A stretch of DNA of 5,650 nucleotides from CABHOJ01 sp965649545 (GTDB lineage Bacteria; Pseudomonadota; Gammaproteobacteria; Burkholderiales; Methylophilaceae): assembly GCA_965649545.1 (NCBI GenBank), contig CBFGLF010000113.1, positions 1 through 5,650 of the forward strand. The letters are read 5' to 3'. Below are positions 1-5,650 of the stretch, piece after piece (within the stretch, counting starts at the first letter, position 1; the number at the start of each line of letters is the position of its first letter). The position numbers and the translations under genes were made by a program. The notes beneath the pieces are model-generated. The model did no database searches and had not been told where the DNA came from. It saw only the letters and a program-made list of their open reading frames with translations.

Positions 1-172
1 CCTTGCTCGGCACGACATTCGGCAATTCCGCCGGATCGGTCGATTCGGCAGGCGCGATGTCGGTGACGGCCATCGCGGGTTGGGTCATCCAAAGGCAGGT
101 CGCGATCAGCAATACCGGCAGGAATAGGATCTTCTCGGAAGGTAGATCAGCGTTGATCGAATAGGCATTCAT
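1..172 (-). CDS. Exported protein of unknown function, N-terminal part (gene runs off the left edge)
   Basis: The reverse strand reads from an ATG at 172-170 to the window edge with no stop (57 codons). The start is supported by an AGGAG Shine-Dalgarno site at 178-182, five bases upstream. Residues 15-30 are a hydrophobic stretch (ILFLPVLLIATCLWMT), followed by QPAMA and then VTD, which fits a Sec signal peptide cleaved after Ala35. The n-region is long and carries only Lys14 as a positive charge. Cys26 is not in a good lipobox (IATC), so a lipoprotein is less likely. The mature start is rich in Pro, Ala, Glu and Asp, as in a flexible linker after export. I do not recognise the family. Its neighbour is the tRNA-Phe gene on the same strand, 259 bases upstream, with no visible link to B12. 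The gene call is fairly secure; the function is unknown. Confidence 0.75.
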   Translation of the reverse strand, partial: MNAYSINADLPSEKILFLPVLLIATCLWMTQPAMAVTDIAPAESTDPAELPNVVPSK

Positions 173-202
173 AGGGTCTCCTCATCGGCGCGGCGGCACT
201 AT

Positions 203-223
203 GCTTTAAAAGCTTTTAAAAGC
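203..223. repeat. Composite AT-rich palindrome, possible operator
   Basis: Two near-identical units (GCTTTAAAA and GCTTTTAAAA, then GC) lie head to tail. Together they form a perfect 16-bp palindrome, TTTAAAAGCTTTTAAA, at 205-220. A second perfect palindrome, GCTTTTAAAAGC, lies at 212-223. The two unit centres are about one helical turn apart. The element sits 31-51 bases upstream of the start codon of the exported-protein gene, in otherwise GC-rich DNA, and overlaps its candidate -10. The symmetry is seen directly. A role as a regulator site is inference, since AT-rich palindromes also arise by chance in promoter regions. Confidence 0.4.
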
Positions 224-243
224 AGGGTTAATCACAAGATCAA
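215..243 (-). promoter_or_regulatory. Candidate promoter of the exported-protein gene
   Basis: On the minus strand, TTGATC (238-243) and TTTAAA (215-220) are separated by 17 bases and each matches four of six sigma-70 consensus positions. They lie about 45-70 bases upstream of the start codon at 172. The -10 falls inside the palindromic element, so a protein bound there would be expected to block RNA polymerase. The match is weak and other AT-rich choices exist. Confidence 0.3.
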
Positions 244-431
244 TGATCGTGTTTCAGCATCGAAGCAGATAACCGAGCGGTTAACATTCGACGGAGAGTT
301 CGATCGTGCGGATGACTATTGTTTTAACTGCTTCAGCCCGGATTGTCGATGAGCCAAAGGGACTACTTGAAATATGACGCAGAACTGGAATGCGGTTCGA
401 TATGATCGGATATTGCAGGAGGGGAAGTGAT

Positions 432-507
<76 letters not shown>

Positions 508-553
508 GGTGTACAACTGAAACACGAGACCTTGCAGCCTTCGCGAGTCGCGC

Positions 554-582
554 ATTATAGCAACTTCATTTGCCTGTGTCAT
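554..582 (-). promoter_or_regulatory. Strong sigma-70-type promoter of tRNA-Phe
   Basis: The minus strand has a perfect -10, TATAAT (554-559), and a -35, ATGACA (577-582, five of six), with the ideal 17-base spacing. Transcription should start near 546-548 and give a leader of about 40 nt before the mature tRNA 5' end at 507. The bases after the -10 are GC-rich (GCGCGAC), the type of discriminator linked in other bacteria to stringent (ppGpp) control of stable-RNA genes. That regulation is inferred, not shown. Confidence 0.8.
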
Positions 583-619
583 GGCTTTCGCCGGATTTTC
601 CCGAGGGGCATCGGGCAGG

Positions 620-648
620 TTCAAAAACCTTGGCCGCTCGGGTATGCT
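620..648 (+). promoter_or_regulatory. Candidate promoter of the cobTSCQ operon
   Basis: TTCAAA (620-625) and TATGCT (643-648) each match four of six consensus positions and are 17 bases apart. A start site near 655 would give a short leader of about 20 nt before the cobT ATG at 676, and would exclude the alternative in-frame ATG at 652. The -35 lies within a small inverted repeat. It is back to back with the tRNA-Phe promoter, with 37 bases between the two -35 boxes. Such a short leader leaves no room for a cobalamin riboswitch, and I could not recognise one anywhere in 508-675. Confidence 0.4.
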
Positions 649-675
649 CGCATGTCTCCATCCAGAACCATCACT

Positions 676-1719
676 ATGCCGCAATTCTCTATCCCGTCAC
701 CCGATCGCTCGTTAGCCCAGACCCTGGCAACGAAGATCGACGGCAAGACCAAGCCGTTGGGAGCATTAGGACGTCTCGAATCCCTGGCGTTGAAGATCGG
801 TTCGATCCAGGGGACGTTGTCTCCCACATTGAGCAAACCGACGGTGCTGGTGTTCGCCGGCGACCATGGCATCGCTGCCTCAGGCGTAAGTCCCTATCCG
901 CAGTCCGTGACGCAGCAGATGGTATTGAATTTCCTCAACGGTGGCGCAGGCATCAATGTCTTTGCCCGACAGTCGGGGATGCAGATCCGCATCGTCGATG
1001 CCGGGGTGAACCATGACTTCGGTGCGATGGAGGGCTTGGTCGATGCCAAGGTCGCGATGGGGACGCGCAACTTCCTGATCGAACCCGCGATGACGATCGC
1101 CGAGTGTGAAACGGCTATGACACGAGGTGCGGCGCTCGCTCAACAAGAAGTATCGGCTGGCTGCAACGTGCTGGCCTTCGGCGAGATGGGTATCGCCAAC
1201 ACCTCGTCGGCCGCGGCGCTGATGTCAGTATTGTGTGGGTTGCCGATGGCGCGATGTGCCGGTCGCGGCACGGGCCTGGATGACGCCGGCTTGCGGAAGA
1301 AGATCGATCTGCTGGAACAGGCCTTGCGCCTGCACCGGTTGCTGCCTGAAGAACCCTTGAATGTCCTGGCTACAGTCGGCGGCTTCGAGATCGCCATGAT
1401 GGCTGGGGCCATGCTGGGCGGCGCCGAGCAGAAGGCTTTGCTCCTGATCGACGGCTTCATCAGCACGGCGGCTTTGCTGGTCGCGTCCAGGATAGAGCCG
1501 CAGATAATGGATTATTGCGTCTTTTCTCACTGTTCTGGGGAGGCAGGTCATGCCTTGTTGCTCGATCAGCTGCAGGCCGAGCCCTTGCTGGATCTCGGCT
1601 TGCGGCTGGGTGAAGGCACCGGTGCCGCATTGGCCTATCCCCTGGTCGAGGCGGCGGTGAATTTCCTCAACGAGATGGCCTCGTTCGAGTCTGCCCAGGT
1701 GAGTGGCAAACAGACATGA
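676..1719 (+). CDS. cobT: Nicotinate-nucleotide--dimethylbenzimidazole phosphoribosyltransferase
   Basis: This cytoplasmic enzyme transfers phosphoribose from nicotinate mononucleotide to 5,6-dimethylbenzimidazole, giving alpha-ribazole 5'-phosphate, the lower-ligand half used by CobS. The 347-residue product is close to the family's usual length of about 350. Recognisable conserved stretches are KIDGKTKPLGALGRLE near residues 25-40, FAGDHGIAASGVSPYP near 60-75, FLNGGAGINVFARQ, GEMGIANTSSAAAL with Glu170, and the C-terminal SGEAGH and LGEGTGA. Glu313 in the last motif matches the known catalytic glutamate (Glu317 in the Salmonella enzyme). The start at 676 places KPLGALGRLE at the expected distance from the N-terminus. 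The frame stays open upstream to 427, but that part is antisense to the tRNA. There is no good Shine-Dalgarno site, and an ATG at 652 is possible but less likely. First gene of the operon. Confidence 0.95.
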   Translation: MPQFSIPSPDRSLAQTLATKIDGKTKPLGALGRLESLALKIGSIQGTLSPTLSKPTVLVFAGDHGIAASGVSPYPQSVTQQMVLNFLNGGAGINVFARQSGMQIRIVDAGVNHDFGAMEGLVDAKVAMGTRNFLIEPAMTIAECETAMTRGAALAQQEVSAGCNVLAFGEMGIANTSSAAALMSVLCGLPMARCAGRGTGLDDAGLRKKIDLLEQALRLHRLLPEEPLNVLATVGGFEIAMMAGAMLGGAEQKALLLIDGFISTAALLVASRIEPQIMDYCVFSHCSGEAGHALLLDQLQAEPLLDLGLRLGEGTGAALAYPLVEAAVNFLNEMASFESAQVSGKQT

Positions 1720-2489
1720 GCGCCCACAACATGGCCACGCTGGCGAAACGGGAGTGGCGCCTGCTCAAGATGGCGTTGATCTTCTTCACGCGCATCCCCA
1801 TGCGAGTGGACGACTTCGAGGAGCAAGACCTCAACCGTTCGGCCAAATATTTCCCGCTGGTGGGCATCGTGGTGGGCGTGGTCGCGGCAGCGGCATTCGG
1901 CATCGCCTTGTTCTTCCTGCCACTGGAGCTGGCGGTACTGGCAAGTATGGTCGCGACCATCATGGTCACTGGCGCCTTCCACGAGGATGGGCTGGCGGAT
2001 GCGGTGGACGGGCTGGGCGGCAGTTTCGACAAGGCACGTGCCCTCGTCATCATGCAGGACTCGCGCATCGGCAGTTACGGCGCCATCGCCTTGGTACTGG
2101 GGCTGCTCATCAAATTCGAGGCGCTGATCCATATCTCCGCCCCATTGCTGCCGGGGGTGCTGGTGGCTGGTCACGCATTGAGCCGCTTCTGTGCGCTGCT
2201 GGTGATCTATCTGCAACCGTATGTGCGTAGCGAGGGCAAATCCAAGCCGCTGGCGACCGCATTGAGTCGCCAGGAACTGGCGATTGCCGCTGTTTTCGGC
2301 CTGCTGCCGCTGGCCTTGCTGGCACCGACATTCCTGCTGGCGTTGATCCCGGTTGCCATCGTCTGGCTTTGGTTCAGCTACAAACTCAAAGTACGGCTCG
2401 GCGGCTATACCGGCGATTGTCTCGGTGCGATGCAGCAGATGACCGAGATCGCGTTCTATCTCGGTATCGTCATGTGGAGTACCTACTGA
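1716..2489 (+). CDS. cobS: Adenosylcobinamide-GDP ribazoletransferase (cobalamin synthase)
   Basis: This integral membrane enzyme joins adenosyl-GDP-cobinamide to alpha-ribazole (or its phosphate), releasing GMP. The product is 257 residues, against about 247 in E. coli. It shows FTRIP at 24-28, the acidic metal-binding signature FHEDGLADAVDG at 88-99, QDSRIGSYG at 114-122, and GYTGDCLGA at 230-238 followed by Gln240 and Glu244. Hydrophobic segments lie around residues 47-69, 71-87, 123-140, 143-166, 188-220 (probably two spans) and 244-254, fitting a multi-span inner-membrane protein. The ATG overlaps the cobT stop as ATGA, implying translational coupling. An AGGTGAG sequence 12 bases upstream (1697-1703) could serve as ribosome binding site. 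Met6 (1731) is an alternative start. Confidence 0.95.
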   Translation: MSAHNMATLAKREWRLLKMALIFFTRIPMRVDDFEEQDLNRSAKYFPLVGIVVGVVAAAAFGIALFFLPLELAVLASMVATIMVTGAFHEDGLADAVDGLGGSFDKARALVIMQDSRIGSYGAIALVLGLLIKFEALIHISAPLLPGVLVAGHALSRFCALLVIYLQPYVRSEGKSKPLATALSRQELAIAAVFGLLPLALLAPTFLLALIPVAIVWLWFSYKLKVRLGGYTGDCLGAMQQMTEIAFYLGIVMWSTY

Positions 2490-2490
2490 A

Positions 2491-3066
2491 TTGAATCTCT
2501 ATCTCGTCAGGCATACCACCCCGGACATCGCACCCGGCATCTGTTACGGCCAGAGCGACATCGAAGTGGCCGAGAGTTATGCCCATGAACTCGAAGTCGT
2601 GCGCGGCAAACTCGCTGCCGTGGATCCGGTCGCCATCTATAGCAGCCCGCTCAAGCGTTGCAGCCAGCTTGCCAAGGCCATCGCCAGCATGACGACCTGT
2701 GAAGTGCAGCATGACGCGCGCCTCATGGAACTGCATTTCGGCGATTGGGAACTGCTGGCCTGGAACGATATCCCGCGCGGGTTGGTCGATGTCTGGGCGG
2801 ACGATCATGTCATGCAGGCGCCGCCCGCGGGCGAATCCTTCCATGCATTGTCCTTGCGCGCCAAGGACTTCCTGCAGGAAGTGAGCGCTAACCATGTCGG
2901 CCAGAACCTGGTCGTACTGACGCATGCCGGTGTCATCCGCGCTTTGCTCGCGCACGCCCTGAACATGAAGCTGGCCGACAGTTTCAGGCTGCAGATCGAT
3001 TACGGCAGCATCACGCAGATCACCGTGGAGAATGCCATCACGCGCGTGGCCTATGTCAATCGTTAA
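2491..3066 (+). CDS. cobC: Alpha-ribazole phosphatase, histidine phosphatase superfamily
   Basis: This enzyme is predicted to remove the 5'-phosphate from alpha-ribazole phosphate or from adenosylcobalamin 5'-phosphate, the last step of nucleotide-loop assembly. The 191-residue product has the branch-1 histidine phosphatase layout: LVRHT at 5-9 with phosphate-accepting His8, SSPLKRC at 51-57 with the second phosphate-pocket arginine (Arg56), LMELHFGDWE at 78-87 with the likely acid Glu80, and LTHAGVIRALL with His145. FGDWE is typical of CobC within this broad superfamily, and the operon position supports the substrate. The start is TTG at 2491, one base after the cobS stop; starting there puts LYLVRHT at the normal N-terminal position. 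GGAG at 2476-2479 lies 11 bases upstream. Coupled translation from cobS is likely. Confidence 0.9.
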   Translation: MNLYLVRHTTPDIAPGICYGQSDIEVAESYAHELEVVRGKLAAVDPVAIYSSPLKRCSQLAKAIASMTTCEVQHDARLMELHFGDWELLAWNDIPRGLVDVWADDHVMQAPPAGESFHALSLRAKDFLQEVSANHVGQNLVVLTHAGVIRALLAHALNMKLADSFRLQIDYGSITQITVENAITRVAYVNR

Positions 3067-4516
3067 GACCCTGATGGTGCAAGGCACCACGTCCGATGCC
3101 GGCAAGAGCACCCTAGTGGCGGGTCTCTGCCGCGTACTGTATCGCAAGGGTATTTCTGTAGCCCCCTTCAAGCCACAGAACATGGCGCTCAATTCGGCCG
3201 TGACCATCGATGGCGGCGAGATCGGCCGTGCCCAGGCGGTACAGGCGCAGGCTTGCGGCATTGAACCTCACAGCGACATGAATCCGGTGCTGCTCAAGCC
3301 CAACTCGGATACCGGTTGCCAGGTCATCATCCACGGCCGTGTGGTCACCAATCTGGAGGCTACCGGCTATCACGCCTATAAGCCGACAGCGATGCGGGCC
3401 GTCATGGAATCCTGGCACAGGCTGCAGTCGCAATACCAAGCTATCGTGGTCGAGGGCGCGGGCAGTCCGGCCGAGATCAATCTGCGCGAAGGCGATATCG
3501 CCAACATGGGATTCGCCGAGGCCGCGGATTGCCCGGTGATCCTGATCGCGGATATCGACCGTGGCGGGGTGTTCGCCCATCTCGTCGGTACGCTGGCCTT
3601 GCTTTCGCCTAGCGAGCGGGCACGGGTGGTCGGCTTCGTCATCAATCGATTCCGCGGCGATATCGCATTGCTGGAGTCGGGACTGGCATGGCTGGAGCAA
3701 GAGACCGGCAAACCGGTCCTGGGCGTATTGCCTTACTTGCACGGTCTGCATATCGAAGCCGAGGATGCCGTCCCCGGCAATACGGTCAGCGCGAAAGTCG
3801 CGGGCCTGAAAGTGGTGGTACCGGTGCTCCCGCACATCGCCAATCACACCGATTTCGATGCGCTGCGCTTGCATCCGGACGTGGATTTTCAGTATGTCGG
3901 ATTGCATGAGCCCATCCCCTCGGCGGACCTCATCATCCTGCCGGGGAGCAAGAATGTGCGTAGCGATCTTCAGCATCTGCAAGCCACCGGCTGGCAGCAA
4001 GCGCTCACTCGACACCTGCGCTACGGTGGCAAGCTGCTGGGCATATGCGGCGGATTCCAGATGCTGGGCGAGATGCTGCATGACCCGCTAGGGATCGAAG
4101 GGGAGCCGGGTTCGAGTGCGGGCTTCGGCTTGCTGGAAATGGAAACGACCCTCGCAGCGAGCAAACGACTGGCGCGTATCCACGGTAAATTGGTCTTTGC
4201 CGAGGCGCCGATCGAGGGTTACGAGATCCACATGGGCGTCAGTAAGGGTAAAGCATTGGATAGGCCTTTGCTGGAACTGGACGGGCAGCCGGAAGGCGCG
4301 CTATCCGCGGATCACCAGATCGCCGGCACTTACCTGCACGGCCTGTTCGACCATGCGGCGGCACTCGCCGGCTGGCTGCGATGGGCGGGGCTCTCGACAG
4401 CCGGGCAGGATTTCGATTATCAGGCCCTGCGGGAATCCGAGCTGGAACGATTGGCGGACTGCGTCGAACGACACCTGGATTGGAACAGGCTCGCCGCCTG
4501 GCTGCCACTCACTTGA
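3053..4516 (+). CDS. cobQ: Cobyric acid synthase (glutamine-hydrolysing)
   Basis: This enzyme makes adenosylcobyric acid by four ATP- and glutamine-dependent amidations (at b, d, e and g) of adenosylcobyrinic acid a,c-diamide. The product is 487 residues, the usual length. The N-terminal half is a dethiobiotin-synthetase-like P-loop amidoligase, with GTTSDAGKST at 11-20, KPQNMALNS, the conserved REGDIANMGFAE and ADIDRGGVFA. The C-terminal half is a class I glutamine amidotransferase domain, with nucleophile Cys332 in GICGGFQMLG and catalytic His429 in YLHGLFDH. I start it at the ATG at 3053 because homologues begin a few residues before LMVQGTTSDAGKST; an earlier in-frame ATG at 3032 would lie deeper in cobC. 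The start overlaps cobC by 14 nt and has no clear Shine-Dalgarno site, so it probably depends on coupled translation. Last gene of the operon; its end overlaps the convergent cobU by 8 bp. Confidence 0.96.
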   Translation: MSIVKTLMVQGTTSDAGKSTLVAGLCRVLYRKGISVAPFKPQNMALNSAVTIDGGEIGRAQAVQAQACGIEPHSDMNPVLLKPNSDTGCQVIIHGRVVTNLEATGYHAYKPTAMRAVMESWHRLQSQYQAIVVEGAGSPAEINLREGDIANMGFAEAADCPVILIADIDRGGVFAHLVGTLALLSPSERARVVGFVINRFRGDIALLESGLAWLEQETGKPVLGVLPYLHGLHIEAEDAVPGNTVSAKVAGLKVVVPVLPHIANHTDFDALRLHPDVDFQYVGLHEPIPSADLIILPGSKNVRSDLQHLQATGWQQALTRHLRYGGKLLGICGGFQMLGEMLHDPLGIEGEPGSSAGFGLLEMETTLAASKRLARIHGKLVFAEAPIEGYEIHMGVSKGKALDRPLLELDGQPEGALSADHQIAGTYLHGLFDHAAALAGWLRWAGLSTAGQDFDYQALRESELERLADCVERHLDWNRLAAWLPLT

Positions 4517-5033
4517 GCTTGAGCGGTAAGCCTGCCGCGACGAACACCACTTCGGTCGCGATCGAGGCCACGGCCTGATTCAAACGCCCCTGTTCATCCT
4601 GGAACTGGCGATTGATCTCGCCAAGCGGGACGATGCCCATGCCGACTTCGTTGCTGACCAGGATGACCTGACCGGGGACGGTCGATAGAGTCTCTAGGAA
4701 CGCGGCACGCTCCGCCGGCCAGTCGATGCCCTCTGCCGGCAGACATTCCGGACAGATGCATTGGGCGAGCCACAAGGTGAGGCAATCGACGATGATGCAG
4801 CGATCCGGCGCGGCTTCAGCCTTCAGCGCGGCGGTCAGCCGATGCGGCACCTCCACGGTCTTCCAGGCCGCGGGCCGGCGACCCTGATGGTGCGCGATAC
4901 GCGCGCCGAACTCCGCATCGTAGACCTGTGCCGTCGCGATGTAGGTGACCGGAAGTCCGCTCTCCTGCGCCCATCGTTCCGCGTAGGCGCTCTTGCCTGA
5001 GCGCGCGCCGCCGAGAATCAAAGTCGTCCCCAT
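4509..5033 (-). CDS. cobU: Bifunctional adenosylcobinamide kinase / adenosylcobinamide-phosphate guanylyltransferase
   Basis: Also called CobP. It phosphorylates adenosylcobinamide and then transfers GMP from GTP to give adenosyl-GDP-cobinamide, the corrinoid substrate of CobS. The 174-residue product (Salmonella CobU has about 180) shows the P-loop GGARSGKS at 8-15, ARIAHHQGRRP at 44-54, and SNEVGMGIVP at 127-136 followed by GRLNQ at 149-153. By eye alignment, His48 matches the guanylylated His46 of Salmonella CobU. The ATG at 5033 has GGGGA five bases upstream, and only two bases separate it from the TAA of the btuF-like gene, so the two are co-transcribed. An ORF extension to 5075 is possible but would run back into the btuF-like gene and precede the P-loop by extra residues. 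An unusual Cys92-Ile-Cys94-Pro-Glu-Cys97 cluster sits in a variable region after the conserved DCLTLWL. Confidence 0.95.
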   Translation of the reverse strand: MGTTLILGGARSGKSAYAERWAQESGLPVTYIATAQVYDAEFGARIAHHQGRRPAAWKTVEVPHRLTAALKAEAAPDRCIIVDCLTLWLAQCICPECLPAEGIDWPAERAAFLETLSTVPGQVILVSNEVGMGIVPLGEINRQFQDEQGRLNQAVASIATEVVFVAAGLPLKLK

Positions 5034-5035
5034 GC

Positions 5036-5650
5036 TTATCCCCAATGCTTGTTGAAGGCCTGCCGCGCAGACCATTGCTGGATGATGGTGTGCAGTTGCT
5101 TGAGTCCGTGCTGGATCACCGACGGACCGGGCTGCAGGATATCCGCCGACTTGATCTCATGGATCGCCCCCTGCTGTACGGCGGGTATCTTTTGCCATCC
5201 GGGACGGTTGATGACCTGTTCCGGCTGGAACTTCTTGCCGCACCAGGAACCGATGATGATATCCGGCTGGCGGGCGATGACGGCGTCGCTGTCGATCACC
5301 CGGTCCTTGGCGCTGCTTTGCATCGAAAGCTCGGCGAAACAGTCCTTGCCGCCGGCGATCTCGATCAGTTCGACCACCCAGCGGATGCCGCTGATCATCG
5401 GCGCATCCCATTCCTCGAAATAGACGCGCGGTTTGGCCGGCAACAGGGCGGCGGATTCCCGCACGGTGGCGATGGTCTGCTCGAGGTCGGCTACCAACGC
5501 GGAAGCCTTGTCCGAGGCATCGACCAGCGCGCCCAGAGTCGTGATCATTTGCAGGATCTGCGCGACGGAGCGCTGGTTGAAGGCATGCACTTCGATGCCC
5601 GCCTTGATGAGTGCGGCGGCGATATCGGCCTGCAAATCGGTGCAGGTCAG
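5036..5650 (-). CDS. btuF: BtuF-like cobalamin/corrinoid-binding protein, C-terminal 204 residues (5' end outside window)
   Basis: The minus-strand frame is open from the right edge to TAA at 5036-5038, reading in as LTCTDLQADIAAALIKAG. It belongs to the periplasmic-binding-protein family of metal-chelate and cobalamin ABC transporters (BtuF/FecB fold). Family features are the stretch with FNQRSVAQILQMI, a helical linker rich in Ala and Leu (DKASALVADLEQTIATVRES), the characteristic VYFEEWDAPMISGIRWV then ELIEIAGG, and PDIIIGSWCGKKF. Related proteins are about 270-300 residues, so roughly 70-100 residues, including any signal peptide, lie beyond 5650. A TTG at 5635 is internal, not a start, because conserved-looking sequence continues upstream of it. 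The role as a corrinoid binder is inferred from the family and from linkage to cobU; a siderophore-binding relative is less likely. Confidence 0.85.
   Translation of the reverse strand: MTCTDLQADIAAALIKAGIEVHAFNQRSVAQILQMITTLGALVDASDKASALVADLEQTIATVRESAALLPAKPRVYFEEWDAPMISGIRWVVELIEIAGGKDCFAELSMQSSAKDRVIDSDAVIARQPDIIIGSWCGKKFQPEQVINRPGWQKIPAVQQGAIHEIKSADILQPGPSVIQHGLKQLHTIIQQWSARQAFNKHWG

Noticed and set aside
170..190. Minus-strand AGGAGACC resembling the core of the cobalamin-riboswitch B12 box
   Set aside because: It is fully explained as the Shine-Dalgarno site of the exported-protein gene. The flanking B12-box bases do not fit, and no GCCACTG motif or riboswitch-like stems were seen upstream.
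310..375. Plus-strand 21-codon frame starting ATGACTATTG with GGAGAG upstream
   Set aside because: It is very short, the spacing to the purine-rich stretch is long, and nothing supports expression.
300..431. Search for an intrinsic terminator downstream of tRNA-Phe
   Set aside because: Only a 4-bp stem (CGAT/ATCG) was found and no T-run follows, so no terminator is claimed.
1635..2216. Long minus-strand open frames opposite cobT, cobS, cobC and cobQ
   Set aside because: They are antisense shadows in GC-rich coding DNA, with low-complexity compositions (many His, Gln, Arg) and no recognisable motif; the plus-strand genes account for the region.
3491..3502. Perfect 12-bp palindrome GGCGATATCGCC inside cobQ
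   Set aside because: It encodes the conserved GDIA of the REGDIANMGFA motif, so codon constraint explains it.

Overview
This is an ordinary but compact chromosomal piece of the late (nucleotide-loop) part of cobalamin (vitamin B12) biosynthesis, in GC-rich DNA. The protein sequences look proteobacterial. The betaproteobacterial impression (Nitrosomonadales, Gallionellaceae or Sideroxydans-like) comes from recalled family resemblance only and has not been tested. I did not find a previously undescribed system here.

Layout, left to right. (1) 1-172, minus strand: the 5' end of a gene for an exported protein I do not recognise, with a clear signal peptide and Shine-Dalgarno site. (2) 173-431: an AT-rich palindromic element and a possible promoter for that gene; nothing else convincing. 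(3) 432-507, minus strand: a complete tRNA-Phe(GAA) with encoded CCA, driven by a near-consensus promoter at 554-582. (4) 508-675: a divergent intergenic region holding the tRNA promoter and a weaker candidate cob promoter facing the other way; no cobalamin riboswitch was recognised. (5) 676-4516, plus strand: a tight operon cobT-cobS-cobC-cobQ whose junctions are a 4-nt overlap, a 1-nt gap with a TTG start, and a 14-nt overlap. (6) 4509-5650, minus strand: cobU (cobP) preceded by the 3' part of a btuF-like cobalamin-binding protein gene. These two converge on cobQ, and the coding ends of cobQ and cobU overlap by 8 bp.

How the genes work together: CobQ amidates adenosylcobyrinic acid a,c-diamide to adenosylcobyric acid. 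After cobinamide formation by CbiB/CobD (not in the window), CobU phosphorylates and then guanylylates it to adenosyl-GDP-cobinamide. CobT makes alpha-ribazole phosphate from dimethylbenzimidazole. CobS, in the membrane, joins the two halves, and CobC removes the phosphate. The BtuF-like protein would bind external corrinoids for import, which CobU, CobT, CobS and CobC can finish or remodel. The window therefore supports salvage, and through CobQ it also touches the end of corrin-ring synthesis. Whether the organism makes the ring de novo cannot be judged here.
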